This document shows positions 34,804-46,202 of a DNA stretch of 64,000 bases, in pieces. The position numbers and the translations under genes are program-made. Origin of the DNA: Talaromyces rugulosus (taxonomy: Eukaryota > Ascomycota > Eurotiomycetes > Eurotiales > Trichocomaceae); assembly GCF_013368755.1 (NCBI RefSeq), contig NC_049561.1:2170001-2234000 (forward strand), written 5' to 3'. The notes beneath the pieces were generated by a model. That model ran no database searches, was not told the DNA's origin, and saw only the letters and a list, made by a program, of their open reading frames with translations. The stretch's first letter is position 1. The number at the start of each line of letters is the position of its first letter.

Positions 34804-36799
34804 CTACAGCATCAACAGCGTCGTAGCCAGACCAGCCGCCGCGACCAAAAGGCCCGCGCCTGGCGACATCAACGTCCCCGCAGCGCCCGACAAACTGAGC
34901 GGCGACAGGTCAAAGGTCGGCTCGTAGGTACCGGGGGCCGTGCTATTGACAGTGCCGTTCCAGCAGTACGTACTGAAACAAGAATTGCAGATATCCGGCA
35001 CCTTCGTGTTCGTTCTCTCAAACGAACGGCTGAGTATGGCGCAGCTGACGCAGGCAGGCCAGTTCTTGTCGCGCGTGCCGTTGGCCATGGTCACCATGTC
35101 GTACGAGTTGAGAATCATGGCATCACGCTGCGTGTTGTTGTATTCGAGGTCAAAGGTCGAGGTGTTGGAGTTGGTGACATACGGGTAATTCGGCAGGTAG
35201 ACGACAATGGGCATGGGTCCAGTGGCGTTGGAGCTGTTGCATCCGAAAAAAGTTGGGTGCGTGTTGAGGCCCAAGTTGATAAAAGTGTTTTGGTCGGGCA
35301 CGGCTGGGAACGCAGTGCCGTTGCCAATGCCCGTCCAGTTGAGGCTGCGCTGGTACGTGTACATCAGACTGGTGCCGTTGGGCCACGAGTATTGGGTGTC
35401 AGCAGAGGAGTCGACGGCGAAGATCACGTCGACTTTGCGCTCGGGCTGGATGAGTGGGTAGAGGGGTACGTTTTGCAGGTCCTCGCCGCCGTCGACGACG
35501 CTCAGCTGGCGCGACTTCGAGAAGAGAGCATCATTGTGGGTGTAGTTGTAAAACGGGTTCCTGTATTCGGCAATGTCTTCGTTGTCCTTTCCAACCTTGT
35601 GTGCCACGTCTTCGAGCAGGTTACTGATAACGCTGGGTACGGAGGAAGTGTTGAAGTAAGTGATGAACTGGTTGAATAGAGTCGACGATGTACCAAACAC
35701 ATATCCGGCATTATCAAAACCGCGAACGCATGGCTCGTTAGCCGGCACGACACCGCCGCTGAATGGCGAACCCAGGTACTGCAGAGGCGCAAAGGCATAG
35801 ACAGTCGGATCCCACGAGCCAAACTCAAACGGGCTGAATTCGAGGACAGTCGAGTTGCTGCCGAGAATGGTCTCGCCGGGGTTACGCAAGTCCGCGACAA
35901 CCAGCGGCATGGGGGTGTTTCCCTTGGCAAAGTTGGGGTCGAGCGCGATGGACGACCAGGTATAGTTAGGGCCGCCGTCTGTGGCGTTGATGAACTGGAA
36001 CGAGAGCATTCGTGCCCTAATCCTGTCAGTTTTCTTCCGCAAAAAAAAGAGAGAAAGAGACATACCAGATATCTGTAATGGTAATATCATAGCCGGCGTC
36101 CGACTTGGCGTTGACCTGCTCGGCAATGGTCTTGTAGTAATCGGCGCTGTCCAGCAACTGGAAGCCGCCCTCATCAGGGCCCTTGAGGATCGAATTTTCG
36201 AGCTGCCATGCCTCTCCTTCGCCATCGCCCTGCAAGGTACTTATAGTCGTAAAATTGTTGATGAAAATCGAGGCCATCAACCAACTGCCCCCACTCAGAC
36301 CAGAAATATACGTAGCACTCTGCAACAGACCACCCAACTGGCCGGCACCAGTGCTGTTCTCCGTACGGCTATCAAACGCCTTGATAGCACCGGCACCGCT
36401 CAGCATGGCGCGATAGCCGCCGCCAGACACAGCAATGCCGATGTTGGGCAGGCTAGTAACATTATCGGCGATTCTATTGATGTAGCTCACAGCGTCAAAG
36501 TTGTCGATCGTGGCATGGCCGAAAAAGTCCTTCATGGCCTGCACGGTATTGTTACGGCGCAGATCCAGCCATGACGACTCGTTGTGCGAGAGCGTCGCGG
36601 CGCTGCGAATGGTCGGTCGGTTCTGGGGGCATGAGACGTTGGCTGGGGCGTAGCCATTGGGGGCATTGGGCAGGGCGCGAGGGATGATGTCGGCCGAGGC
36701 AGCTGGATGAGTTCAGCGGTGTGTATGTAGGCAATGAGGAAAATTATACGTACCAGAAAGGAGGCCGGTCACAAGAGTGACAGAGCTGGGAGGGCGCAT
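34804..36799 (-). CDS. plb: Lysophospholipase / phospholipase B, GPI-anchored
   Basis: Secreted phospholipase B that removes acyl chains from (lyso)phospholipids. 631 aa from exons 36799..36754, 36702..36066 and 36016..34804; the joins give LLS|AASADIIPRALP and TDIW|ARMLSFQF. A short signal peptide (MRPPSSVTLVTGLLSAASA) is followed by the cytosolic-PLA2-type catalytic region. This has the oxyanion motif GIAVSGGGYRAML, the nucleophile motif GLSGGSW and the catalytic Asp in SVVDGGEDLQNVPLYPLI. Many NxS/T sites and a conserved Cys-rich segment (CVSCAIL...CNSCFSTYCW) follow. The C-terminus has a hydrophobic tail after a small-residue region (GAAGTLMSPGAGLLVAAAGLATTLLML), a typical GPI attachment signal. 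Length matches fungal Plb proteins. Confidence 0.94.
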
Positions 36800-37396
36800 G
36801 TTGCTACAGTGCAGGCGTGCAGCCAAAGTGACAGCAAGAGAAGAAGAAGAGAAAGGGCAATGTGAGACAGAGAAAGAAGACAAAAAGCACAACAAGAAGA
36901 GAAAAGAAAAAGAAGATAAAGGAAGGAAGAGGATGACAGACAAAAAATGAGTCTTAAAGCAGGCAGGCGGAGTATCTATGGGCCCAGCCAATCGGGCGGC
37001 AGATGGCAGCTTTTGTGGGGCGGCGGGTAGGGATGTCAAGCTCCACCGCGCCCAGGGCCTCGGAACATCTTCTCTTCGTTCCTCCTTCGGGCTCTGCGTA
37101 CACGCAGCAGCCAATGTCTTCAGGATACGCCTGCGCTACACGGCCCTAGCAAGCCACTTCAGCTGCTCTCCGGCATCGACCGGATCGACACGTCGACAGG
37201 GCCAGCAACACAGTCACATTGTCGCACAGGGATGGCAGCCACAGCCAATCGGATTGCCTCGGCTAGTCGCGATCCTGATCTCGCTAGTCGATCAGCCTCG
37301 ATCAATAAATGGCCAGGATTGCTCAGCCACAGCTCGCAATGCTGCGACATTCCAAAAACAGATAATTATGAAGAATAATAATATGGATTAAAAAAG
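36800..37396. promoter_or_regulatory. Phospholipase promoter and P450 3' region
   Basis: 597 bp on the minus strand. The part next to the plb start is a long GA-rich tract on the plus strand (36835-36935), that is, a pyrimidine-rich promoter or leader on the sense strand, common ahead of highly expressed fungal genes. The remainder is GC-rich with no coding support. Confidence 0.5.
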
Positions 37397-39000
37397 TTAT
37401 TCGTTATTCGTCTCCTCAAACCGGAGCCAGCACGAGTCGTACGACATCTCCAGGAAACTGCTGTTTCCTTCCAGCGCGCCCACACTGCTCAGCTCCCACT
37501 GTTTGAGGACTGCAATGGCCGCGCTCGCAGTCATCAGTATGGCCAAGTCGCGGCCAACGCACTGTCGCGCACCCTTGCTGAACGCGACGAACCGCTCGTC
37601 TAGGTCTTCGTGGTGATCTCCGTCAAGCCACCGTTCAGGCTTCCACTCGTCCGCATCGGCGCCCCAGAGACGGTGTGACCGGCCCAGGACGAATGTACTC
37701 GCTGATACCCTGGTGCCTACGGGCAATGCCGTGGGCAACCCCGGCAGTGCGTTCTCTGCCCCAGCGCGAATAGTGCGGGGAAACGCCGTGGGGAAAGGCG
37801 CGTCGAGACGGAGAGTCTCCTTGATGACCGCGAAGAGCACGGGAAACGTCGACGACGAGGGTATATCATTACTCTGCTGAGCAGCAATCTCAGCGCGGAT
37901 CTTGGTCTGCCATGGCTTGCCCGCGCCGAGCCCAAGGCGATGCAAAAGCGCCGTCAGCGCGGCGGCGCTACTGCCGGTGCCTGCGAGCACCAGGTTAAAG
38001 GCTTCGCTCCACAGTTCCGAGGGCGGCATCTTGCGGCTGTCGTCGGACGGCAGGGCGACCCAGTGCTTGAGGATGCTGTTTTGTTGGTGCTGAGACAACA
38101 ACTCCTCGCGCTGCGGGTTGAAGATGAGTTTGGCCGAGGTCGCAGCCACTGCTGCCAGATTGACTGGCGTTGCGTGCTTGTTGTTTGAGTTATCGAGTCG
38201 TCCAGTCAAAGCCATCACGATCCGCAAGCTCATAAACCAGGCGGGCAGCGGCAGCAAAGACGCCGTCCAGGCCGACTTGCCAGCCAGTTTAATAGCTTCA
38301 GGAAACCCCGCCGTGGCGGGGATATCAGTCACCGGCTGCGGACACACATGAGGGCCATAGATGACCTCGAGCGAGGTATCAATAGTAAACCGATGCAAAA
38401 TCCTAGCCACATTCACTTTTCCCTCTTTTCCGTCTCTCTGTGTTGCAGCAACAACAACAACAGCATCGTCCAACCGCGCCAACAACACGCCAACATTCTT
38501 CCTCACCACCTCCACATACCCACCCACTTTCGCCAACGTCAACGCCGGCGTAACCACTTTTTTCCGCCTGTCGCGATGCTGAGCATCCGTCTTTGCCGTA
38601 AACAGACTAAACCCTTGTCTTTTGTTGCTACGACCAAAATTGTAGAACTCGTCCTTTTCAATATCCCGATTAAACCCATAAATCGCCTCGAAATCCGCCA
38701 GCGTCTCAAAGGACAGCCAATTCGGGCCGACGCGCACGACATGGCCGTACCGGCGGTGCAGGGCGAGTTCAGTGAGGTGTTGGCGGCCGGAGCGAAAGGC
38801 TAATAGTCTCCTATACTGCTGTCAGTTTTTTTGTGGAAGTAGTACAGGAAGAAGTGTTGGTAAATGGGTATTTACCAAAAATTGGTGAAGCGCGCGAGCC
38901 ATGGACCGGGATACTGGGCCAGAGGATGGAAATAGCACAGATATACCAGATGCGACAGGGCGCCGACGGCCAGAGTGAGGAGTAACGCTGTGGCGATCAT
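37397..39000 (-). CDS. Cytochrome P450 monooxygenase, membrane-anchored
   Basis: Complete microsomal P450 of 512 aa from exons 39000..38876 and 38810..37397 (TGGTAAAT donor, AGTATAG acceptor, joining FTNFW to RLLAFRSGR). An N-terminal anchor helix (TALLLTLAVGALSHLVYL) is followed by a Pro-rich hinge (HPLAQYPGPWLARF). Motifs are the I-helix AGTGSSAAA, the K-helix ExxR in KETLRL, PERW and the haem loop FSKGARQCVG with the cysteine ligand. Fungal benzoate- or pisatin-demethylase-like P450s share this look, but the substrate is unknown. It lies in tandem with the short-chain dehydrogenase to its right on the same strand, 500 bp apart, so the two may act in one oxidation pathway. Introns are few for the family. 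Confidence 0.9.
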
Positions 39001-39500
39001 GTTTTTGATATCAATATCAATTATCAATATCGATGTTGTAGTTCTCCGTAAGATCAAGCCCGCAGTGACATCATGCCGACTTCAGTTGACATGTATACAA
39101 CCGTTTGCACACTCGAGTCAACACATCAAAAACCAACAACAAGAAGAGAGAGAAAAAAAAAAGGAAGAAAAAAAGAGGATAGAAGAATATTGTCTGATAA
39201 TTCGTACGGAGTACGCCGTAGTTGGGACGTTTAACGCAATCCATGTTGCGCTGCTAGCGGCGATCGCCGGCTTAGCGCCAGGTCGGAACATATTGCTCTG
39301 CGACGCGCCGGTGCAAGTCATGTGAGTACGTATATAGTAGTAATGGTAGTAAATATTATTATTATGTATCAATCAACAACACGCTCGCTATATCATGACT
39401 GGCAGGAAAACACAACACACACACACAGTAAAGAAAAACACCATATGAGCCCTTTTCTCCATTCTACAACATAGGAAAATCATCAACAATATGCTAAATT
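39001..39500. promoter_or_regulatory. P450 promoter and SDR 3' region
   Basis: 500 bp on the minus strand. It contains TATCAATAT-type AT motifs right at the P450 start, an A/G-rich run (39139-39180) and a TACGGAGTAC motif at 39205-39214. No gene was recognised. Confidence 0.45.
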
Positions 39501-40621
39501 TTACCACGCAGCATGCCCCCCGTCCATGCGCAGATCGCTGCCGGTCATAAAGCTGCTGGCGTTGCTGATCAGGAAAATCGCAGCACCACGGTACTCGGCA
39601 GGGCCCGAAAGACGACCCAGCATGTTCTGCTTGGGCCACTCGGTGCGACGCTCGGGGAACTTGACAAACAGGTTCTCGACCATCTCGGTGACAATATAGC
39701 CCGGCGAGATGGTGTTGACGCGGATGTTGTACTGGCCCCATTCGGCGGCCAGGTTGCGGCCCAGCTGGAGGACGCCGGCTTTGGACGCGTTGTAGGCAGC
39801 GCAGATGAGGCCCTATATAAATAATCGGTTAGTCTGATATTAATCTGGGATTAATCCGGGTGGAGATGTTGTGTGGAGAAAAAAAAAAAAAAAAAAGACA
39901 TGGCAGACAGGGAACAGTCTTGGTACCCCGCAGAGCGCAGCAAATAGGGGTACGCGCCGAGCAAAATGAACTAATTAAAAAGAAAATAACCGGGAAAAAC
40001 TCACTCTATTGGCGATTGTCCCGCTCATGCTAGCAATCATGACAATACTGCCCCCATTGCCAAAGCGAATCATCTGCTTGGCAACGGCTTGGGCAGTCAT
40101 AAAGGCGCCCGTGACGTTGACCTCCATCATCAGATTGGCGTCCTTGGCCGTGTACTCGAGCGCTGGTGTCTCCTGCTGGATGCCTGCTGCAGCAACAAGC
40201 CCGTCCATGCGGCCCTCGGCGTTGGCAATCTCTTCGACCACGCTGTGCAGCAGCTCGGCGTCGCGCACGTCGATGCGGCGGTACTCGAGTTTGGTGCCCA
40301 TGGCGCGGGCCTTTTCCTGGATGGTGGCAAAGTCGGGGGACTACCTTGTTAGTTTTCTTCTTCTCTAGATATGAATTCAATACGTACTGGCTCCGGAAGA
40401 CGGTCCAGCGCATACACGGTGGCGCCAGCCTCGAGCAGGGCTTCGGCCTGGACTAATCCCAAACCGCGACCAGCGCCCGAGACGAGGACGACCTTGTCGG
40501 CCAGCGAGAACTCGGGCAGGCGGTTCTTGGTGCCCAGGTAGACGGCCTTGGGGTCGGCGGGCTCGACGAGCTCACGCACGACCTTTTGGGGGGTGGACAC
40601 AGTCTCGATGTTGATAGACAT
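39501..40621 (-). CDS. Short-chain dehydrogenase/reductase (sugar-alcohol type)
   Basis: NAD(P)-dependent oxidoreductase of 293 aa from exons 40621..40388, 40340..40005 and 39812..39501, all phase 0; joins give LPEP|SPDFATI and TIANR|GLICAAYNASK. The cofactor motif is GAGRGLG (residues 49-55). Catalytic residues are a Ser in MIASMSG (about 182-184), Tyr197 and Lys201 in YNASK. INTISPG follows, typically RVNTISPGYI, and the C-terminus FMTGSDLRMDGGH is typical of classical SDRs. Overall it resembles fungal D-arabinitol/sorbitol/L-xylulose dehydrogenases (Sou2-like), but substrate assignment within SDRs is unreliable. Intron 2 carries a run of about 19 A on the plus strand (T on the sense strand). 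It is adjacent to and co-oriented with a P450. Confidence 0.9.
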
Positions 40622-42490
40622 TGTAACAAGAGGAGAAAAGTGGGGTAATGATAGACGATGTGGAAGAAGAGAGGAAGAATGCCTAATTTCCAGAGTCCGC
40701 TCACGATGCTGGCTCCTTTATATATGTTATTTTTATTGTCATGTAGTGGAACCGGTTTGCTTCCGCTCTGGAACGCAGCGCGGCGCAGCCCAAAAGGGGG
40801 CAGTCATGGTGCTCACATGAGCATCAAAATTTGACACCAACAAAAAAGAAGAAGAACAAAATACCCCGGATATCAGTGGCCGGTGGGGCCCAGACAACCG
40901 GCACATGACCTTGGCTGCTTTCATCTTCTGAGCCGGAACGGCTGGAATATACAATTAACTGGTCGCTTTACCCTGTCATACAATCACCACCTCCTCCTCA
41001 CCTGGGCAAAATGCAGGTCAAGTAGAAACGATGAATCATTGTTACATCTTCGTCCTGTACATGCCACAGCCAAGCCAAAGCAGCCCAGAACTGGTGGCTG
41101 TGGCAACTTGAAAGTTTGTCAAGTGACGGAACGACCAAATAGGAAAGCCGATCTGGTGCCACCATGGTTACAACTGACTGGTAGTGCTGGTAGTACCGGC
41201 AAAGGTAATCGGGAGACCCCAGAGTCAGACACGTTCGTCACTAGTTTCTCCATTAGCAGACTAATAGATTTAGTCCTGTATAGCCTGGTCTAGAGTCTAG
41301 ACTCGAGCCCGCCGGGGCGGTTGAGGTTTCCTGCAGGTCACGTGTGCAGTGACTGGCGCTGCCCATGGAATGGGACGATATGAAGAAACAATATTTGCAG
41401 AATACGCGTACATATGCACACAACCAGTATACAAATACCGTATGCAAAAGGTATACAGGAGAGCAACACTGGGATGCCCCGTTTGGGTTCCCTGATGAAC
41501 GGAATTTCCTGTTTGGGCTAGCGCCACCCGGAACTAGGAAGTGGAAACATTGCCGAGCACGGACCATAGTTTCTTTCTCTCTTTACAGCATATTTATATT
41601 TCTATTTCTATTTCTATTTTTGTGTATATAAGTCAATTGATATGAATTCACACTCATAGTGACTTGCCACATATTCATGCACCAGTCCTGTCTGTGCAGC
41701 AGCTCAATTTCTATCCAGCGTGTTATTGCTATAGAACATTTCCTCTTTGGGCAACATCCACGGCTCCACACGTCTTGTTATTAGTATTAACTTATTATTA
41801 TTATTATTATTATTATTATTGCGTATCCACCGCGGATAGAGACGATCTTGGACATCCGAAACTAAGCAAACAGTTTCATATTCATCCAATTGCTCAGCAC
41901 TATGCATGCAGGTACATCTCATGTGATGTACTAGTGGCTAGTGTAGAAAAATATTTTTATAGCTGTGGGACTATTGGATTGCCAGGTCGACACGTGTTGT
42001 TTCTCACCGTTTTCTTTCTTTCTACTCAACAATTTCCCTCGCGTTTGGCGGCTGTTTGGGATTGACAACGCATCATTCATACATATGTACTCATTCATAC
42101 ATGACATGGCCGATCACGGGTAAGACTATTGAGCAGAGGGTAGATGATTGACTCTGATTTTTCCTAAAATAAATAAATAGAATATATCATGAAACAAAAA
42201 ATCCAAAACTCAATTGACTGCAAAATCTGCTGCTCGGGTGACCTAGATGTCCCCACGGGAAAGCATACTGCTTAGATATCCGTATGTACGGAGACTTGTC
42301 CGCATCCATTTTTCAGTCTCGGCTCTAATCACTCCTTACTCTGTAATATGCTGTAATATGTACAGATGGGTCATTCGATTGATTTACAATCAACAGTCCA
42401 CAATAAACAATGAACCAACCCTATATGGCGATACCGATATTCACAACCAACCCGGCAGCCATGCAAGATAAGAGAAAATCAAATCAAAAA
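40622..42490. other. Intergenic, 1.9 kb
   Basis: Longest internal spacer apart from the right end. It should include the SDR promoter (near 40622-40900) and the 3' UTR of the LtaS-like gene. Frames such as 40883-41293 (plus) lack domain or composition support. A (TTA)n microsatellite is listed separately. I looked for 5S rRNA and tRNA genes here and found none. Confidence 0.5.
41792..41820 (+). repeat. (TTA)n microsatellite
   Basis: Nearly 10 uninterrupted TTA units in intergenic sequence. Confidence 0.9.
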
Positions 42491-45220
42491 CTAGGGATAA
42501 TTCCAGATCCGCTTCTGCTCGTCAATCCACCAGCGCCCCATCAGCGCCGCACTCTCCGTCCAGCGCGCGGCCTCGGCGCCATAAAATTTGTTTACGGCTG
42601 GCACGAGCTCGTCCAAACTCCAACGCTCCAGCGCCAGCTTCTCTGCCGGGTCCATGCCCGTGTGCGTGAAGCGATACTCAAACACCTTGTCGCCAGCAAC
42701 AGAAGAGCTGTTCTGCACCGGCACGACCAGACGGTACGGATCGCCGGCGCTGGTTAGCGAGAGCAGACTGCCGCCGGCGTTGATAATGCCCATGTTCCAG
42801 CTTCGCCGTCCACTCTGCGAATTTTTGAACGGCCGTGCTAGTGACTGGCCCTGGTACTCCGGCGCCAGCCACTCGGCGATACGCCGGTCGTGCGCGTTCA
42901 GCGAGTTGCTGTGCACCAGCAGATCCAAAATGGTCGGCACAATCGAGAGCGACGTCGCGTTGGCCTCGACCTCGATGCGCGGCAGACGAGGATGGCGGAA
43001 CACCAGCGGCACACGGAAGTTGCTGATGTGGCTGTTCTCGTACGTTCCTTGTGTCCAGTCGTCTTCTTCAAACGCTTGTCCGTGGTCTCCGACTATCACG
43101 ACCAGGGTCTGCTCGGCAATGCGTGCCTCCTCGAGATACTTTAGGATCTTGCCGACCCAGCGGTCGACATAGTGCACCGTGTTGAAAAACGCGTTCAGGT
43201 CCTTGTGCTTCACCTTTTCCTGTCCAAAATAGTCCTCGCGGTGGACTGTGGCCGGCACGTTCCATGGATGGTGCGTGGTCGAGGTCATATGCGATAGAAA
43301 CAGGCGTGTCTTGTTCTCGGCCGCTGCGAAGATGACGTCCTTGAGATACGGCTCCAGCTCTTCTTCGGCGTACCCAAAGTAGTTGATCTCGGCGCTGCGA
43401 GGAGGATAGTATTTGGAGTCTGGGTCGTCCAGCGTGCCCTTGGCAATGGACTCGTCAAAGCCCATGCGTCGCGTCATCAGAGCCTGGCGGTCGTACGAGT
43501 CTGTCGATGACTGCACAAAGACCGACCTCCACTGTCTTTCGTCAAACCTCTGCTGGCTGTTTGGGCGGCCTGTCTTTTTCGAGTCAAACAGACCCAAAAT
43601 ATGCGGCAGACACGGCTGGTAAATATCCAGCTTGGCTTCTTCGAGCAGATCGACTGGCAGCGGCATCACGCCGCAGTGGCTGCTCAACAAACTCTTGAGC
43701 GTCAGCGAGCTGCCCGTCATGGCGCCCTTGATATTAATCCCACCATCACCTCCTCCTCCTCCTCCTCCTCCTCCTGCTCCTCCTTCAGCATGCCACGGCC
43801 AGTCGTCAAACGTGTTCGTCTGACCAGTACTGTTCGTCGCAAACTCGCCCGTCACCATCTGCGCCGTCGGCGTCATGCTAGACAGCCTGTCAATACCCGC
43901 AGCGCGTTTCTTTTGGTCGAACGTGTCAAGCACCATATCGTACAGGTCTGTGCCTTGCTTCATAGGGAATGTTTCCTTCCTCGCGCTCTCCAGCGTGAGC
44001 AGCACGATATGCTCAATACGTACCGAGTGCTGGTCAAACGCGGTTTTTAGTTGTTTGTAAATATCATTGTCCAGATTCGAAATCTTGGACGGGTCGGTCG
44101 CCGCACTGTACGTCGCTGTTTGTTCTTTACATTCACTTTTTTCGTCCTGCTGTCCGTGTCCATGTCCGTGTTTATTATCTGTATTCTTTTTCATCTGCTT
44201 GGCCCAACGACTAAACCCCGGCGGTGGATGCTCCGGCAGCCATTTCGGCCACGATGACGGCCAGCTGTGATCAGGAATCCAGCCTGGGTAATGTCCCACA
44301 GGACGCTCCCAGCGCGCAGGCTCGACGAGTTCCGGAAAGGGGAATGGAGTTACTCCAGACTGCGGACAGCCGTGATGTGCTGGGTGTCTGTGAAAGGCCG
44401 CGGACAGGGCAAACGGCAGCGTCGAGGCGAGATGATCGTACGGCAACCGCGGTCGACGAACACGAAGGAAGAGAAGAAATACAACGATTATAACTGCCGT
44501 CGACACAGACACGCCGCGGTTGCGGTTGTTGGAGCTACCATTACTCGACTTGCGCATGGAAGAAGATTCCGTCGTTGCGTTCACTGTCGTCGTGGGCAGC
44601 ACATCTAGAGAAGAAGAAGAAGAAGAAGAAGCTGCCGCCCCGTTGTTATTCCCCCCCAGCAAACCACGCCCAGCTGTCAACAACCCTCCAGTCATGGTAT
44701 ACAGATACGGCGTCGTCAAGTATGCGATCAGAAACAACATGACCCCCGACAACGCCACGCTGCGCACGCCACTTAGCAGTATCTTCATCGCCGCCGGATC
44801 GCGCAGAAAACTGCCGCTGGCGCCCCATTCGATCTGCGAGCCGGTTTCCCAGAAAAAGCCTATCTGCATGGCTGACGATGCGAAGGTGATGACTCTGTGG
44901 TGCGGGCGTTAGCTACAATATCACAAATCGAAAAGGAATGGGGGAGAAAAAAAAAAAAAAAAGGGTATGGCTACTCACGCCATGAGCGCGCCCACCACAC
45001 AGCTAAACCACTGCAAAACACCATCTGGCCCGCGCAGCAACAACCGTCCCAGACATATCACCAGCGCGTCCTGGAAGAAAAGCGTAGGCAGGTATATCAG
45101 AAACTCGGCGAGCGGCAGCGAATGCTCGTGCTGCGCGAGATGTAGTAGTTTCGACGATAGGCACGCGACCACCAACAGAGAGTAAAAAAAGGGCACGAGG
45201 GAAGGCGGTAGCAAGCCCAT
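42491..45220 (-). CDS. LtaS-like membrane protein with extracellular sulfatase-fold domain
   Basis: Predicted 881-aa protein from exons 45220..44979 and 44894..42491 (joined GALMA|VITFASSAMQIGFF; the intron carries a long T run on the sense strand). Four N-terminal hydrophobic helices (about 9-27, 38-58, 69-92, 122-141) are followed after a Ser/Asn-rich loop by a fifth (about 211-225, STAVIIVVFLLFL). A large alkaline-phosphatase/sulfatase-superfamily domain follows, with the nucleophile region LTLESARKETF (near 384), an HGxx-type segment SSHCGVMPL, FLSHMTSTTHHPW and the metal-site motif VIVGDHGQAF. Five helices plus this outer domain is the layout of bacterial lipoteichoic acid synthase and related phosphoglycerol/phosphoethanolamine transferases. 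A Gly run (from a CCT repeat at 43747-43777) and a poly-Ser run interrupt it. The substrate in fungi is unknown. Confidence 0.85.
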
Positions 45221-46202
45221 GCTACTGGAGACTGGGCATCGAAGATGTTAAATTTAGAGTGAAGATTGATTTCAAGTATTTTGGAAATCGGGTTCAAGGT
45301 GTTGTTGTTGTTGTTGTTGTTGTTGTCTCTGTTGATATGGACATGGACGAGGTAGGAGTTGTCCTGCCAAGCGATGGCTAATTATTTGCCCCTCAGGGAT
45401 ACGTAGTTTCTAGACATTTGACGATCAGAGTCGCCTTTTTTTGGTTCAAGGCTCAAGCATGGAGATCTACTTCCAAGGGATCCAGCAGGGATCCAGCCTT
45501 TGAAAGGGGCGGCATGGCATTCACTCATGCGCATAACCCCTGCCGAGGATTCCTCTGAAAAACATTGAACCGAGTGGCTCGTATTGGGAGAAATTCCCTG
45601 ACGTCATGTCCATTTTGGATATTTTATCTTCTCGCGGTTGTTGGTTTTGTCTGGTTCACGATATATTTCAGATGGCGATGGCAATGTCTCCACATAGTGA
45701 CTAACTATGTAGTAAGAATAGTAGTAAACATATCGCTTCCACTCTCTCCTAGAATTTTAACCATTCATACTTCCCTAGTTCACATTGTACCTGATGTCAT
45801 CCCTGCATAGGGAAAAAAGAAAAAGAAATAAAAGTAATAAATAATAAAAGATCTACATTACATGTCTGACGACCCCACAGCCACGTCCATTCAACATTGC
45901 CCAGGTAAAGAGACCCGCCAACCGCCAAGAATCACATCACTCGACGATCTAATCATCTGATTAGTATACATTTATTGGCTTTTAATGCACGTGTTCTCCT
46001 GACGATGATTTCTACACGTAGCGATGACTGCATGTACCGCGGAAGACCAGTCCGTTAGGCGCTTTGCCTTTTTGGTTGTAGTGCAGTGTTATAGATATAT
46101 ACTCTGTACATCAATACATACCAAATCGATTGATATATAGATATACACATGTACATACTTTTACATATGTAGGATATGTACAGTCTACTACTAGTACTAC
46201 TA
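45221..46202. promoter_or_regulatory. LtaS-like gene promoter and GH35 3' region
   Basis: 982 bp. A (GTT)9 microsatellite at 45299-45327 lies about 80 bp upstream of the LtaS-like start. The part at 46080-46200 is AT-rich with TATA-like repeats, the likely 3' end of the GH35 transcript. No gene was seen. Confidence 0.5.
45299..45327 (+). repeat. (GTT)9 microsatellite
   Basis: Pure GTT run just upstream of the LtaS-like gene, read as AAC on its sense strand. Confidence 0.9.

Noticed and set aside
35257..35679. 140-codon plus-strand open frame
   Set aside because: Antisense to the phospholipase B catalytic exon.
40883..41293. 136-codon plus-strand frame in the 1.9 kb spacer
   Set aside because: No domain, no coding-like composition and no neighbouring exon.
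41820..41900. Possible 5S rRNA fragment
   Set aside because: Lacks the conserved internal control blocks of fungal 5S rRNA.
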